The translations under genes and the position numbers were made by a program. A DNA stretch of 57,500 nucleotides from assembly GCA_037447655.1 (NCBI GenBank), contig JBBHKE010002709.1, positions 61,469 through 118,968 on the forward strand. The letters are read 5' to 3'. Origin of the DNA: Zygnema cylindricum. Lineage: Eukaryota > Streptophyta > Zygnematophyceae > Zygnematales > Zygnemataceae. Below are positions 23,872 to 33,396 of the stretch, piece after piece (position 1 is the stretch's first letter; every line of letters starts with the position of its first letter). The notes beneath the pieces are model-generated. The model was not told the DNA's origin, made no database searches, and saw only the letters and a program-made list of their open reading frames with translations.

Positions 23872-26253
23872 TCACCCATCCTCTGTTGCCTCCCCACTTC
23901 CCACGTCTCCGATAAAATGTTGATCCGAAATTCGTCGAAACAAAAGCCGAAGAGACCAAAACCCAAAAACCATAGTTTGTAAAGCCCATTCTACGGCATT
24001 TTCCGGTTCCGTTTTCCGCGCTACAATCCATGCAATAGTCGCTTCCACTATATGAATGGCGACAGCTGTCCACCAGACCATTTGTAGTCCCTCCATAGAA
24101 AAAAAAATGAGAATTCCGAGCTCTCGAACGAATTCAAATGGACCCATTAAAGGAGGAGGGAGGTAAGCGGAGAGGAAGGCAAGAAGGAGACCGAAAGGAA
24201 TTAAAAGATAGGCTAAAATACCAGGACGTTCGACTGACTTCCATCTCTTCGAATTATAATAAACGACCATTTGTCGTAGAGCTACTTTTGGTTCGATTAT
24301 CGGAGAATAACCGAGATCTTTCGAGGCTTTGGAGGTCGAAAAATAGCTAGTTGTAGCCACCTGGCTTAGGTGAAAACAACATAGGCTTTACGTCAGACGA
24401 AAGGAAGTATGTAAGTCGTTAGTATAGTACCAGACGAGTTCAGACAAAAAAAATAACATCTTAATAACATTTTGATAGCATTTTTTTTTTCTTTGTACCA
24501 GAAAATTCTTCGAATCTTAGATCAAGTGACAACATAGATTACCAAAAAAAGGTAAACAAATGGAGATAGAAATTTAGTCGGTATTTAAAATTAGGTGAAA
24601 AGAACAAAGGAACATTTAATCCTCCTGAATCGAAAAAAAAAAAAAAAAAACAAACCAATTAAATGCAAAACAAAAAAGAAAAACGAAAAAACGACTTCTT
24701 TTTCTCGTACCTTGTATACTTCGGAAGGAAGAATAAGGGGTTCCGGAAACCACCGCATATCCAAAAACGGAGAGAAAAAGAGATAAAATCCTTCCACAAT
24801 TTTTGAAAAATATAACATTTTTTCCACCGATACTCTCCAATCGGAAAATTGGATTCCCTGAGATTCGATTATGGGTCGTAAAAAATCTGAATAGTTTACC
24901 GGAGCTCCTATTTTTTCACCCAAAAATATTATACCCCATATTCACCCACCACAAAAAAGATGAAAACAAAAAAACAGCCCAAAAACAAGAAAGTAAAAAG
25001 ACCGATAACGAGAAAAAAGAAGCCTGAAAACGAGATAAAAAAGACTGAAAACAAAAAAACAAAGACCGAAGAAGATATAAACAAGACCGAAAACGAATAA
25101 AGAAGACCGAAAGCATGGAAAAAAGACCGAAAGACAAAAAAACCCTCTCCCTCTCCCGCTCTCGGTCCACCTCCCCCTCCCGCTCTTGGTCCACCTCCCC
25201 CCTCTTTTTACCATCAGAAATAAAGTACACTTGTCCAGCCGCAATTCGGATGCCTCCCTCCTCCATATCTTTCCCTCTCCCTCTCCCTCTCCCTTTCCCT
25301 ACTTCACCCATTTTTTTGATTTTTGTACCCAGGTTTTCAATTGAACCCATCTCCCTTTCCCCACTAACATCCTCTATCCCTCGCGCCTGCTCATTTAGTA
25401 CTGCCGTCGTGGATTCCATCTCCTCCCTTCCTTTTTCCCTCTCTCTCTCCCTTTCCTGACAATCCTCCTCCGCCTTCTCCTTTCTCAACTCCTTCCTTCT
25501 TTCCCTCTCCCTCTCTCCATCATCACTTGTCACTTCTCTTCCTCTCCTCTCCTCCACTTGTCTTTCCTTTGTACTTTTTGTACTTTCTTGTGTACTTTTT
25601 GTACATTTTGAGGTTTTAAAACCATAAACAGAACTGAGGGCAGTTTCCTTTCTCTCCCCAATCTTCTCCCTCGCTCCCTCCCCAATCCTATCTCCCTCTC
25701 TACCCCCGCCCCTCTCTCTCTCTCCAACCCTCTCTCCCTCACCAACTCTCCCGCTCTCTCTTCCCCCGACTCTCTCCCTCTCCTCCTCTGTGAGTAAAGC
25801 CATGGCTCCCAAAATCTTTCCATGGACAAAATTATCGACATGAAGAAAGTCAAACATAGTTGACTTTTCTCCGATGGAAATAAAAGGAAAACCCATTTGT
25901 ACCCAATTCATAATTCGTGGAAAATAATGGTTTTCCTCGGGTCCGTACACGGAAGCGGGACGAAAAACACACGTAAACAGTTTTCCGTTTCTGTAAAAAG
26001 CAGTAAAAATCAGAAAAAAAAAGGAAGTTAAAAAGAGGAGAGTAAGACGAGTGGTAAAAAAAAAAAAGTGAGTTACACAAAGTGCAGTTTTGATGAGAAT
26101 GCTCATTTATCGTTTTTTGACTGGTTGAGAGAGAGAGAGGAGAGGGGAGGAGGGAAGGGAGGGAGGGAGGGAGGGAATAAGGGATATACAGAGAGGGAGA
26201 GGGACAGAATGAATGCGGGAGAGAGGAAAAGAGGGAGGGAGGGGGGGGGGGGG

Positions 26254-26284
<31 letters not shown>

Positions 26285-29200
26285 GCGACGGAGGAGGAAG
26301 TGAGAAGAGGAAGAAGAGGGAAAAGAGGGAGAAGAGGGAAAAGAGGGAAAAGAGGGAGAAGAGGGAAAATAGGGAGACGAGGGAAAAGAGGGAGAAGATG
26401 GAAAAGAGCGAAAAGAGGGAGAAGAGGGAGATGAGTGAGAAGAGGCAGAGGGAGGAGAGGGAGGAGAGGGAGGAGAGGGAGAAGAGGGAGGAGAGGGAGG
26501 ACAAGGACAAAAGGGAAAAGAGGCGAAGGAGTGAAAAGAGGGAAAAGAGAAAAAGAACGGGGAGAGTGAAAGAGGGAAAAAAACGAAAAGAAGGAAAAGA
26601 GGGAAAAGAGGGAAAAGAGACAATAGAGAGAAGAGAGGGAAAAAAGAGAAGAGGAAATTGAGGGAAGAGAAAGAAAAGAGGAAAATGAGGGAAGAGAGGG
26701 AAAAGAGGAAAAATAGGAAAAAGGGGAGAAGAAGGAAGAGAGGGAGAAGATGGAGAAGAGGGAAAAGTGGGAAACGAGGGAGACGAGGGAGAAGAGGGAA
26801 AAGAGGGAGAAGAGGGAAAAGAGGGAGAAGGGGGAGAAGAGGGAGAAGAGGGAAAACAGGAAGGAGAGGGAAAAGTGGGAAAAGAGGAAGAAGAGGGAAA
26901 AGAGGGAGAAGAGGGAGAAAAGGGAAAGCGGGAGAAGGTGACGAGGGAGAAGCGGGAGAAGAGGGAGGAGAGGGAAAAGAGGGAGAAGGGGGAGAAGAGA
27001 GAGAAGAGAGAGAAGAGGGAGAACAGGGAGAAGAGGGAGAACAGGGAGAAGAGGGAGAACAAGGATAAGAAGTAGAAGAGGGGGAAGAGGGAGAAGTGGG
27101 ACAAGTGGGAAAAGAGGAAGAATACTGAAATGAGAGAGATGAGCAAATAGAGGGACAAAAGGGAAAAGAGGAAAGATAGGGAAAAGGGCGAAGAGAGGGT
27201 AACAAGGAAGAGAGGAAAGAGAGGGAAACGAGGGAATAGAAGGGGAAGAGTGAAAAGAGGGAGGAGAAGGAAAAAAGAGTAAAGAGAAAAAAGAGGGAAA
27301 AAGGGAGAAGAAGGACAAGAGGGAGGAGAGGTAGTGGGAAAAGAGGGAGAGAGGGAGAAGAGTGAGAAGAGGGAGAAGTGGGAAAAGAGGGAGAAGAGGG
27401 AAAAAAGGGAGAAGAGGGAGAAGAGGGAAAAGAGGGAGATGTGGGAGAACAATGAGAAATGGGAAAAGAACGAGAAGAGGGAGAAGTGGGAAAAGAGGGA
27501 GAAGAGGGAGAAAAGGGAGAAGCGGGAGAAGGTGACGAGGGAGAAGTGGGAAACGAGGGATGAAAGGGAGAAGAGGAAGAAGAGGGAGAAGAGAGAAAAG
27601 AGGGAAAAGAGGGAAACGAGGGAGAAGGGGGACAATAGGGAGAAGAGGGAGAAGCTCAAAAACAAGTAGAAGAGGGAAAAAGCGAGAAGAGGGAGAAGAG
27701 GGAAAAGAGGGAAAAGAGGGAGAAGAGGGAGAAGAGGAAGAAGAGGGAGAAGAGGGAGAAGAGGAAGAAGAGGGAGAAGAGGGAGAAGAGGGAAAAGAGG
27801 GAGCGGACAGGAGAGGGAAAGAAGAGGGAAAGAAGAGGGAAGAGGGAAAAGAGGGAGAAGGGGGAAGAGGGATAAGAGGGAAAAGAGGGAAATGAGGGAG
27901 AAGAGGGAGGGGAAGGAAAAGAGGGAGAGGATGGAGACGGGGAAAAGAGGGAGAAGGGGGAAAAGAGGAAAATGGCAGAGAAGAGGGAGAAGAGGGAGAA
28001 GGGGGACACAAGGGAAAAGAGGGAGAGGAGGGGTAAGAGGGAAAAGAGGGAAAGAGGGAAGAGGGGAAAGAGGGAAAATAGGTAGAAGAGGGAGAAGAGG
28101 AAACAAGGGAAAAGAAGCAAAAGAGCCAAGAGAGGGAAAAAAGGGAAGAGAGGGACGGGGCGTAAGAGAGGGAAAAGAGGGAAATGAAGGTGGATCGGGA
28201 AAAGAGGGAAAAGCGAGAAAAGAGAGAAAAGTGGGAAATGAGGGAAAAGAGGGAAAAGCAAAAGGTGGAGGAGAGGAAAAAAGGAGAAGAAAGGAAAAAG
28301 GGGGAAGAGAGAGTAAGAGGAAAAAGTGGGACGAGAGGGAAAAGGGAAAGTAATAAAAAAACTGACCCATCTTCCCAAAGTCGTCCATTATACTTCAAAA
28401 CCATTTTTTCCGCGAGACTTTTACTCCTTCCGTAAGGGTCGAAATGGGTATTTAAAGGCCAATAATTCACCTTTTCCTCTCCCTTTCTTCCCTCTCCTCC
28501 CCCAAAAACAATGTTTTCCTCTCCCTCCCTTCCCTCTCCCCCCCCAACAACCACACTGTAGGAACTGGTATAAACAAACCGAGAAATTCCGGCTTTAAGA
28601 CAACCTGCTAAAAGACAAAAAGTACCGTCCACGTGTATGGAGTGCATTTTTGTACTTTGGAGATTTTCTTTTCCGGATTCTCCAAAAAATGACACGTGGA
28701 AGACACAATTTGCCCCGAAAAGTACATTTTCTATGTCCGTACAATTCCGTAAATCACCTGTAAAAAAAGGAAAAAAAAAAAAAAACATCGAGATGATTTG
28801 GAAATGAGAATGAAAAAATGGTAATGATTGGCCAAGAGTGGGAAAAGAGGGAAAAGAGGAAGTGAAGAAAGGATGAAACAGGAGCGAGGAGAAACATGAG
28901 GGCTGAGGAAAAGGGATGACATAACAGATGATAAAATATGTTTATTAAGATAAAATACGGGAATATGACAGCCGAAAGATGAAAGAGGATCACGATATAA
29001 TGGAAAAAATATGGCGATGATGATGGATGATGGATGAAAGATGATGATGAGGCTATAACATTAAATTGTGATAATATGATAGAGCCAATAAAAGAGGGAT
29101 AAATATGACATACGATAAATAAATGACAACATGGCGATGATTAGGAAAATGTGATATATGCGATATTGTCGAGGAAAATGATTGAGGATGGGATGAATAT

Positions 29201-30982
29201 GAACATGATAATGATGAAGATGAAAACATTAAAAGATGGTTGAATGATGAAGACGGATGAAAGCATGGGAACGCAGAGGAAAACATGAATGGGTGGAGAA
29301 AAGAGGGAATGAAAGATGGAGAGGAAACGAGGAGGATAATGAAATGGAAAAGATGAAAGAGGAAGATGATGGAAGAATGAAACATGGAAAAGGGAAGAAG
29401 GAAATGGAGGAAAAAGGAAAGGATGGAAAGGGAGTGGTTGGGAAAGACAAAAAGATAACAAGATGAAAGATGAAACGAGGAAAGTAAAAAGATGATGGAG
29501 GAAGATGAACGATGAAGATCTGAAAATATAACAATATTGATGGAAAGATGGCGTGATGGTCGATGTTGAGGAAATGATGGAGAAAGAGGAAAGAGGTAAA
29601 AGAGTACAAGAGGGAAAGATGAAAAAGAGGGAAAATAGGGAAATGAGGGAAAAGAGGGAAAAGCGAGAAAAGAAGGAAAACGGGGAAATGAGGGAAAAGA
29701 GGAGGATGGAAGAGGGAAGTATTTGACATGCAGATATGGACTTCCGAATCAAAAAAAAGGACAGAAAAGAAATTATTCAATATTTATTTCCACAAAATTT
29801 TTGATATAAATTTTACTACTGGTAAGTGACAAGTGTGATTTCAGCATTGGTGTTTTTATTTTTCAAGTAAAAATGTCTTTTCCAAGTTCTAAAGGCTGTT
29901 TTTTTTAGCGAATGTTTTTTTTTCATAGTTTATCGTTTCTTTCTTTTGAATCAGTTTTTGTTTTTTATTGAGATTTCACCTTTAATAATTTTTATCTGCG
30001 GAATTTTTTGCAAATCTTTTAAATTTTCAAATTTGGAATCAAAGCACCGAACTTCCGCTGCTCCCCTGGGGAGAAACAAAGAAGAAAAAACAAGAAAAAA
30101 ATTAATAAAAAAACAAAGAAAAAAGAATAAGACAAGAAACAAATTAAGAAAAGAAAAAGAAAAAGGAAAAGGTAAAAAAACAAGGAAAAGAACAATTAAA
30201 AGGAAAAGAAAAAGATAAAGTACAAGAAAAGTAAGATATTAGAAAATTTCTTCACCGAAATATTTTTTTAAGAGTTTTGTCAAATAATTTTTCAAAGATT
30301 TTATTTAGAGAAGCTTTCGTGAACTTGATAAATTCACTACTTCAAAAATATTTTCATACCATTATGATGCAAAAATTCTGGATATAAGAAACTTCAAAAA
30401 ATATGATTAAAATAAAAGATAGTATGTAAACTTTGAGGTATAATTTTTTAAAATATGCATTTTTTATTTTCTTTTAATAAAAAAGATTCATTAATTAGTT
30501 AATAATTAAAAAAAAAAATCATTTTATTAGTAAATAAATAATTTTTCATCAAATAACTAAATAATTATTTGAATAATTTAATAAACTTATTTCAACTAAT
30601 TATTTTATTCTTCGTTTAAATTAATAAACTAATCAATCAATTAACTAAAATGATTAAATAAAGAATTTCTTAATTTAATTCATTAGTAATTGATCAATTA
30701 ATTAAAATGATTAAATAAAAAAAATATTAATTTAATTAATTAATAATGAATCAATTATCTAAATTAAGTTGATTAATTTTTATTTTAGTCAATTAATTAA
30801 TTAATTAATTAAGTAATTAACAAACTTAATTTAGTAATTAACTTATTAAATTTAATTTGATTAATTTTTTAAACTCACCTTTGAATAAGTTCCAAACAAA
30901 GGCGTCTCCCCACATATCCACCTCCCCCAGAAACGACAAAAACGTGTCCCTCTACGCCTTCCGTCGTGACAAGTGTCACCAT
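23872..30982 (-). CDS. SDR42E-type 3-beta-HSD family dehydrogenase with C-terminal membrane domain, six exons
   Basis: Exons (minus strand, 5' to 3'): 30982-30879, 30065-29980, 28757-28367, 25990-25212, 24907-24711, 24360-23872. All junctions are GT...AG and phases agree (2,1,2,1,0), giving 681 codons plus TGA. ATG 30982 precedes the Rossmann motif GGGGYVG (residues 19-25). The catalytic pair is Y172-xxx-K176 in YGRSK, with S128 in YTSS. Other family blocks are CVFRPASVYGPEEN (about 201-214), DFLHVDNFVHG (about 241-251), AGQVYFISDG (445-454) and YFSTSKASKDLGYSP (525-539). After residue 560 there are three or four hydrophobic segments and a WALQTMVFGFWSL motif resembling the TMEM254/DUF4499 family, so the protein is probably anchored in the ER membrane. 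Expected role: NAD(P)-dependent oxidoreduction of a sterol-like or other lipid substrate; the substrate is not deducible. Oddities: a 14-residue tandem duplication (132-159) and a 176-residue charged insertion (about 265-440). Confidence 0.88.
25235..25800 (-). other. Purine-rich, in-frame insertion inside exon 4 of the dehydrogenase gene
   Basis: Between the conserved blocks ILGAMALLTEEE and RIAAGQVYFISDG the reading frame continues for about 176 codons rich in Arg, Glu, Gly and Lys, with two less biased patches (SSVYGFKTSKCTKSTQES and TTAVLNEQARGIEDVSG). In family members these blocks are nearly adjacent. The segment is purine-rich in the sense direction, opposite to the pyrimidine-rich introns of the same gene, has no stop and keeps phase, so I read it as coding. 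A cryptic intron cannot be excluded without RNA. Confidence 0.6.
25991..28366 (-). repeat. Intron 3 of the dehydrogenase gene: 2.2 kb homopyrimidine tract
   Basis: From about 26120 to 28350 the plus strand is almost purely purine (GAGGGAAAA, GAGAAGAGGG units), so the transcript is polypyrimidine. Donor GTCAGT after GAAGATGG and acceptor TTTTTACAG rebuild the conserved NGKLFTC block exactly. Very long open frames on both strands (over 700 codons) arise because C/T-only or A/G-only sequence contains almost no stop codons; they are not genes. A G-run of about 15 (26240-26254) and GGGA blocks (26157-26176) are included. Confidence 0.9.
28758..29979 (-). repeat. Intron 2 of the dehydrogenase gene, GA/GAT-rich
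   Basis: Plus strand is rich in GATGAT and GAGGGAAAA words, a weaker version of intron 3. The acceptor on the coding strand is a pyrimidine run ending TTTACAG at 28758-28764. The donor is GTGAAA after 29980. Confidence 0.75.
30066..30878 (-). other. Intron 1 of the dehydrogenase gene, AT-rich
   Basis: Very AT-rich with TTAATTAATTAATTAATTAA palindromes (about 30790-30812). Donor GTGAGT and acceptor TTTCTCCCCAG are clear. Lysine-rich open frames at its right-hand end are compositional. Confidence 0.8.
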
Positions 30983-31180
30983 TTCCGATTTTTTTTTTGG
31001 AAGTACTATTTTGGACGTTTCTGAAAAACCTTCTTTTGAAAGTACTTTTTGGGCACCAAAAGTATTGCAGAAATTCGGAAAAAAATCGTTTCCCGAGAAA
31101 AACGGCTGCGGAAAAAAAAAAAAGTTGAAGGTTTTTTTTTTTGTGAAAAAAAAGTTGTGGGAGGGAAAAAATTTACCGGG

Positions 31181-31470
31181 AATTTTTTTTTTTTTTTTTT
31201 TTTTTTTTTTGGGAAACCGAAAAAGAGATTTTTTCTTTCGGAGGAAAAGGAGACAGAAAAAAAAGATGATGTGAATTTATCACAAAAGGAGAGAAGGGGG
31301 TGGCTGGTCGGTTTAGAAGATGTGAATTTATAAGAGGGGAGGCAGGGAAAGAAGGAGAGAGAGAGGGGGAAGTGAGGTAGAAAAACATACGGAGAGAGGG
31401 ATGGGGGGAAGAGGGTGGAAGAGAGAAAGAGAGGGGAAGGGAGGGAGGGAGGGAGGGAAGGAGGAGGAGA
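31181..31470. repeat. Poly-T run and GGGA-rich block 5' of the dehydrogenase gene
   Basis: A T-run of about 28 bases (31183-31210) and, at about 31330-31480, G/A-rich sequence with five consecutive GGGA units (31439-31458). It lies 200-500 bp upstream of the start codon, in the likely promoter or 5' untranslated region. Confidence 0.75.
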
Positions 31471-31584
31471 GGAAGGAGGCCGTACGAATATTGTACGGAT
31501 GATAATCTGACAGTCACCTCGATAATGCCATCTTTCAACTTTCCATACGTTTTCCAATAATATCGTACGTTTTTTAGTATCATT

Positions 31585-31795
31585 ACTACAGTACTGTACT
31601 GAATCTTACAACTTTTTGGCCCCGCGGGACCCCGGAGGCTCTCGGCACCCCTCCTCGAGGCGTCCACGTCGCCTCCCTCTCGTTTTGGAGTAACGACGCC
31701 TCGCGCCGCGAGGCGCATCGCCAATTGCGAACGCCACGCGAAACTACCGAAACAATCCGTTCAACAACGGGAACCGCGGGACGTAACATTTTTCT
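31585..31795. promoter_or_regulatory. GC-rich island with palindrome, possible promoter region
   Basis: A sharply GC- and CpG-rich 200 bp island in AT-rich surroundings, 600-800 bp upstream of the dehydrogenase start codon. It contains an exact 19 bp palindrome, CGCCTCGCGCCGCGAGGCG (31697-31715). Promoter function is inferred from position only; an old GC-rich element fragment is the alternative. Confidence 0.35.
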
Positions 31796-33171
31796 GCCCG
31801 TTTATTTGTTTTTTAGAAAAACATTTTTGAAATTTGAAGTTGTTACAGATACCTCTTTAAAACAAAAAAATCGATCGTCGGATGTTTTTCCAAATGTCTG
31901 CTCGTCTTTATTCTCACTACTCTGCTCTTCTTTATTCTCACGCATTCATTTCCTGCACTTCTCTTTTCTATCGTCATTTGTTTTCTCTCTCCGTGGTCAC
32001 CATTTCTCTTTCACCTTTCCCGGCCAAATTTTAAAAACGATTTGATAAGGTAAATCACTCACACTTCTATATTCTTGTAAGTGTGTCAATGAAAAGGTTT
32101 TAGATTTTGAAGGGAAAAGAAAACAAATATGGTTTACACTTGTTGAAATTTATATTACTTGTATAAATTAACTTTTACTAATATTTGACATAAAAGCACC
32201 GTTTTATTTAAATATAGCTTCGTAACATGTTAAACATTTTTTTTTTTTATTGTTGGTACCACTGTAGTATACTATAGTGTACTGTACAAAGTGTACTGCT
32301 GGAGGAAAATTAAACTGGCAGCTGGGAAAAAGTTTTCAGTAGAAAATTTACAGTTGGCGGAAAATGTATATTTGTAAAGCTTGCAAAAAATGTATCCAAA
32401 TTGTACAACTGGCAGAAGTGTATAGGTGTGTAGCTAGTATACATTCTAGAGCTAGCTGGTAGTGAAATTTAACTGGCAGAAAATGTGTAGCTGGCAGAAA
32501 ATGTGTAACTGACAGAAAATAAAACTGTACAAAAAATGAACTACTTTCATGTGTCTCAACTCTTTCAGCAATGAGCAGTGAGCAGTTTGGTTTGTCAATG
32601 CTTAGGAATCTTGTCATACTCGTGAAAGACATAGTCGAAGTAGCAACAGACACCTTCATGAAGAGTGATTTTTTGCACTGAAATAAGTTGGCCTCAAAGT
32701 TACAAATGTCTGATTTGCCTTCTCAAGCTGGCCTGCAAGAAAACTTACTGTAACCTATTTTGCTGGAAAACAAATTTCTTATATCTTATTCATGTTACAA
32801 GGCTTATGGTTTTTGTTAATGCATCTGTTTTTACTTTTGTCCCAACTTTTGCAAACTTTTTGTCGGGACTTTTGCAATATCTTTGTAAGACTTTTTGATG
32901 ATTTTTTTGGGAGGTTTTTTTTACGACTTATAAGACATTTTGTGGCTTATGTGGGACATTTGTGGGCCTTTTGAGCGACTTTGGGGTTTTCAGACAAATA
33001 CCCTTTTACGAGGAATTTGTTTAAATCAAGAAGCCAAAAGATGGTTGGAAAAAACGACAATTCTTCTCGAGGAGTGGGATTGTGTTACTGAACTCTCACT
33101 TAAATAAATTTGAAGGTTTTTACAATTTGGGAGTGTAAGTCACTAAAAACCCAATGTAAGTTGTTCTCATT
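31796..33171. other. Non-coding interval with minisatellite at 32282-32530
   Basis: No gene recognised. Between 32282 and 32530 the words CTGGCAGAAAATGTGTA and close variants recur about eight times as a degenerate 15-25 bp repeat. Confidence 0.6.
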
Positions 33172-33353
33172 AATAGAACTACGTAGTTTTGCAAAGAATG
33201 ATTTAAAAAAAAATGAAGTTTTTGTGTTATTATTGTTGACATCTTTGCATTTTTTATTAATACTACGTTGTTTCGCAGAGAGTGATACAAAAATAAAATG
33301 AAGTTTTTGTGTTATCATAATTGACACCTTTGCATTTTTGTTATTTTTTTTTA
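33172..33353. repeat. Tandem duplication of about 95 bp upstream of the Crypton-like gene
   Basis: Two adjacent copies of a segment containing AATGAAGTTTTTGTGTTAT and CATCTTTGCATTTTT (second copy with CACC). The second copy ends in TTTTTTTTTAG, which could be a splice acceptor for a 5' untranslated exon leading to the ATG at 33397. Confidence 0.75.
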
Positions 33354-33396
33354 GGTTGTTCTCACCATCACAATCTATCTCCACAATCATTTAAAT

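Noticed and set aside
26068-28435. Plus-strand open frames rich in Glu, Arg, Lys and Gly opposite intron 3
   Set aside because: Complement of the same homopyrimidine tract. Low-complexity translation, no domain, no consistent start.
26103-28788. Very long minus-strand open frames (over 700 codons) rich in Ser, Phe, Leu and Pro
   Set aside because: They arise from pyrimidine-only sequence in intron 3 of the dehydrogenase gene, where stop codons are almost impossible. Several frames are open at once and the conserved exons splice across the region.
29053-29780. Two overlapping minus-strand frames of 110-203 codons in intron 2
   Set aside because: Phe/Ser/Leu/Ile-biased translations of GAT/GGAAA repeats, lying between well-supported exons.
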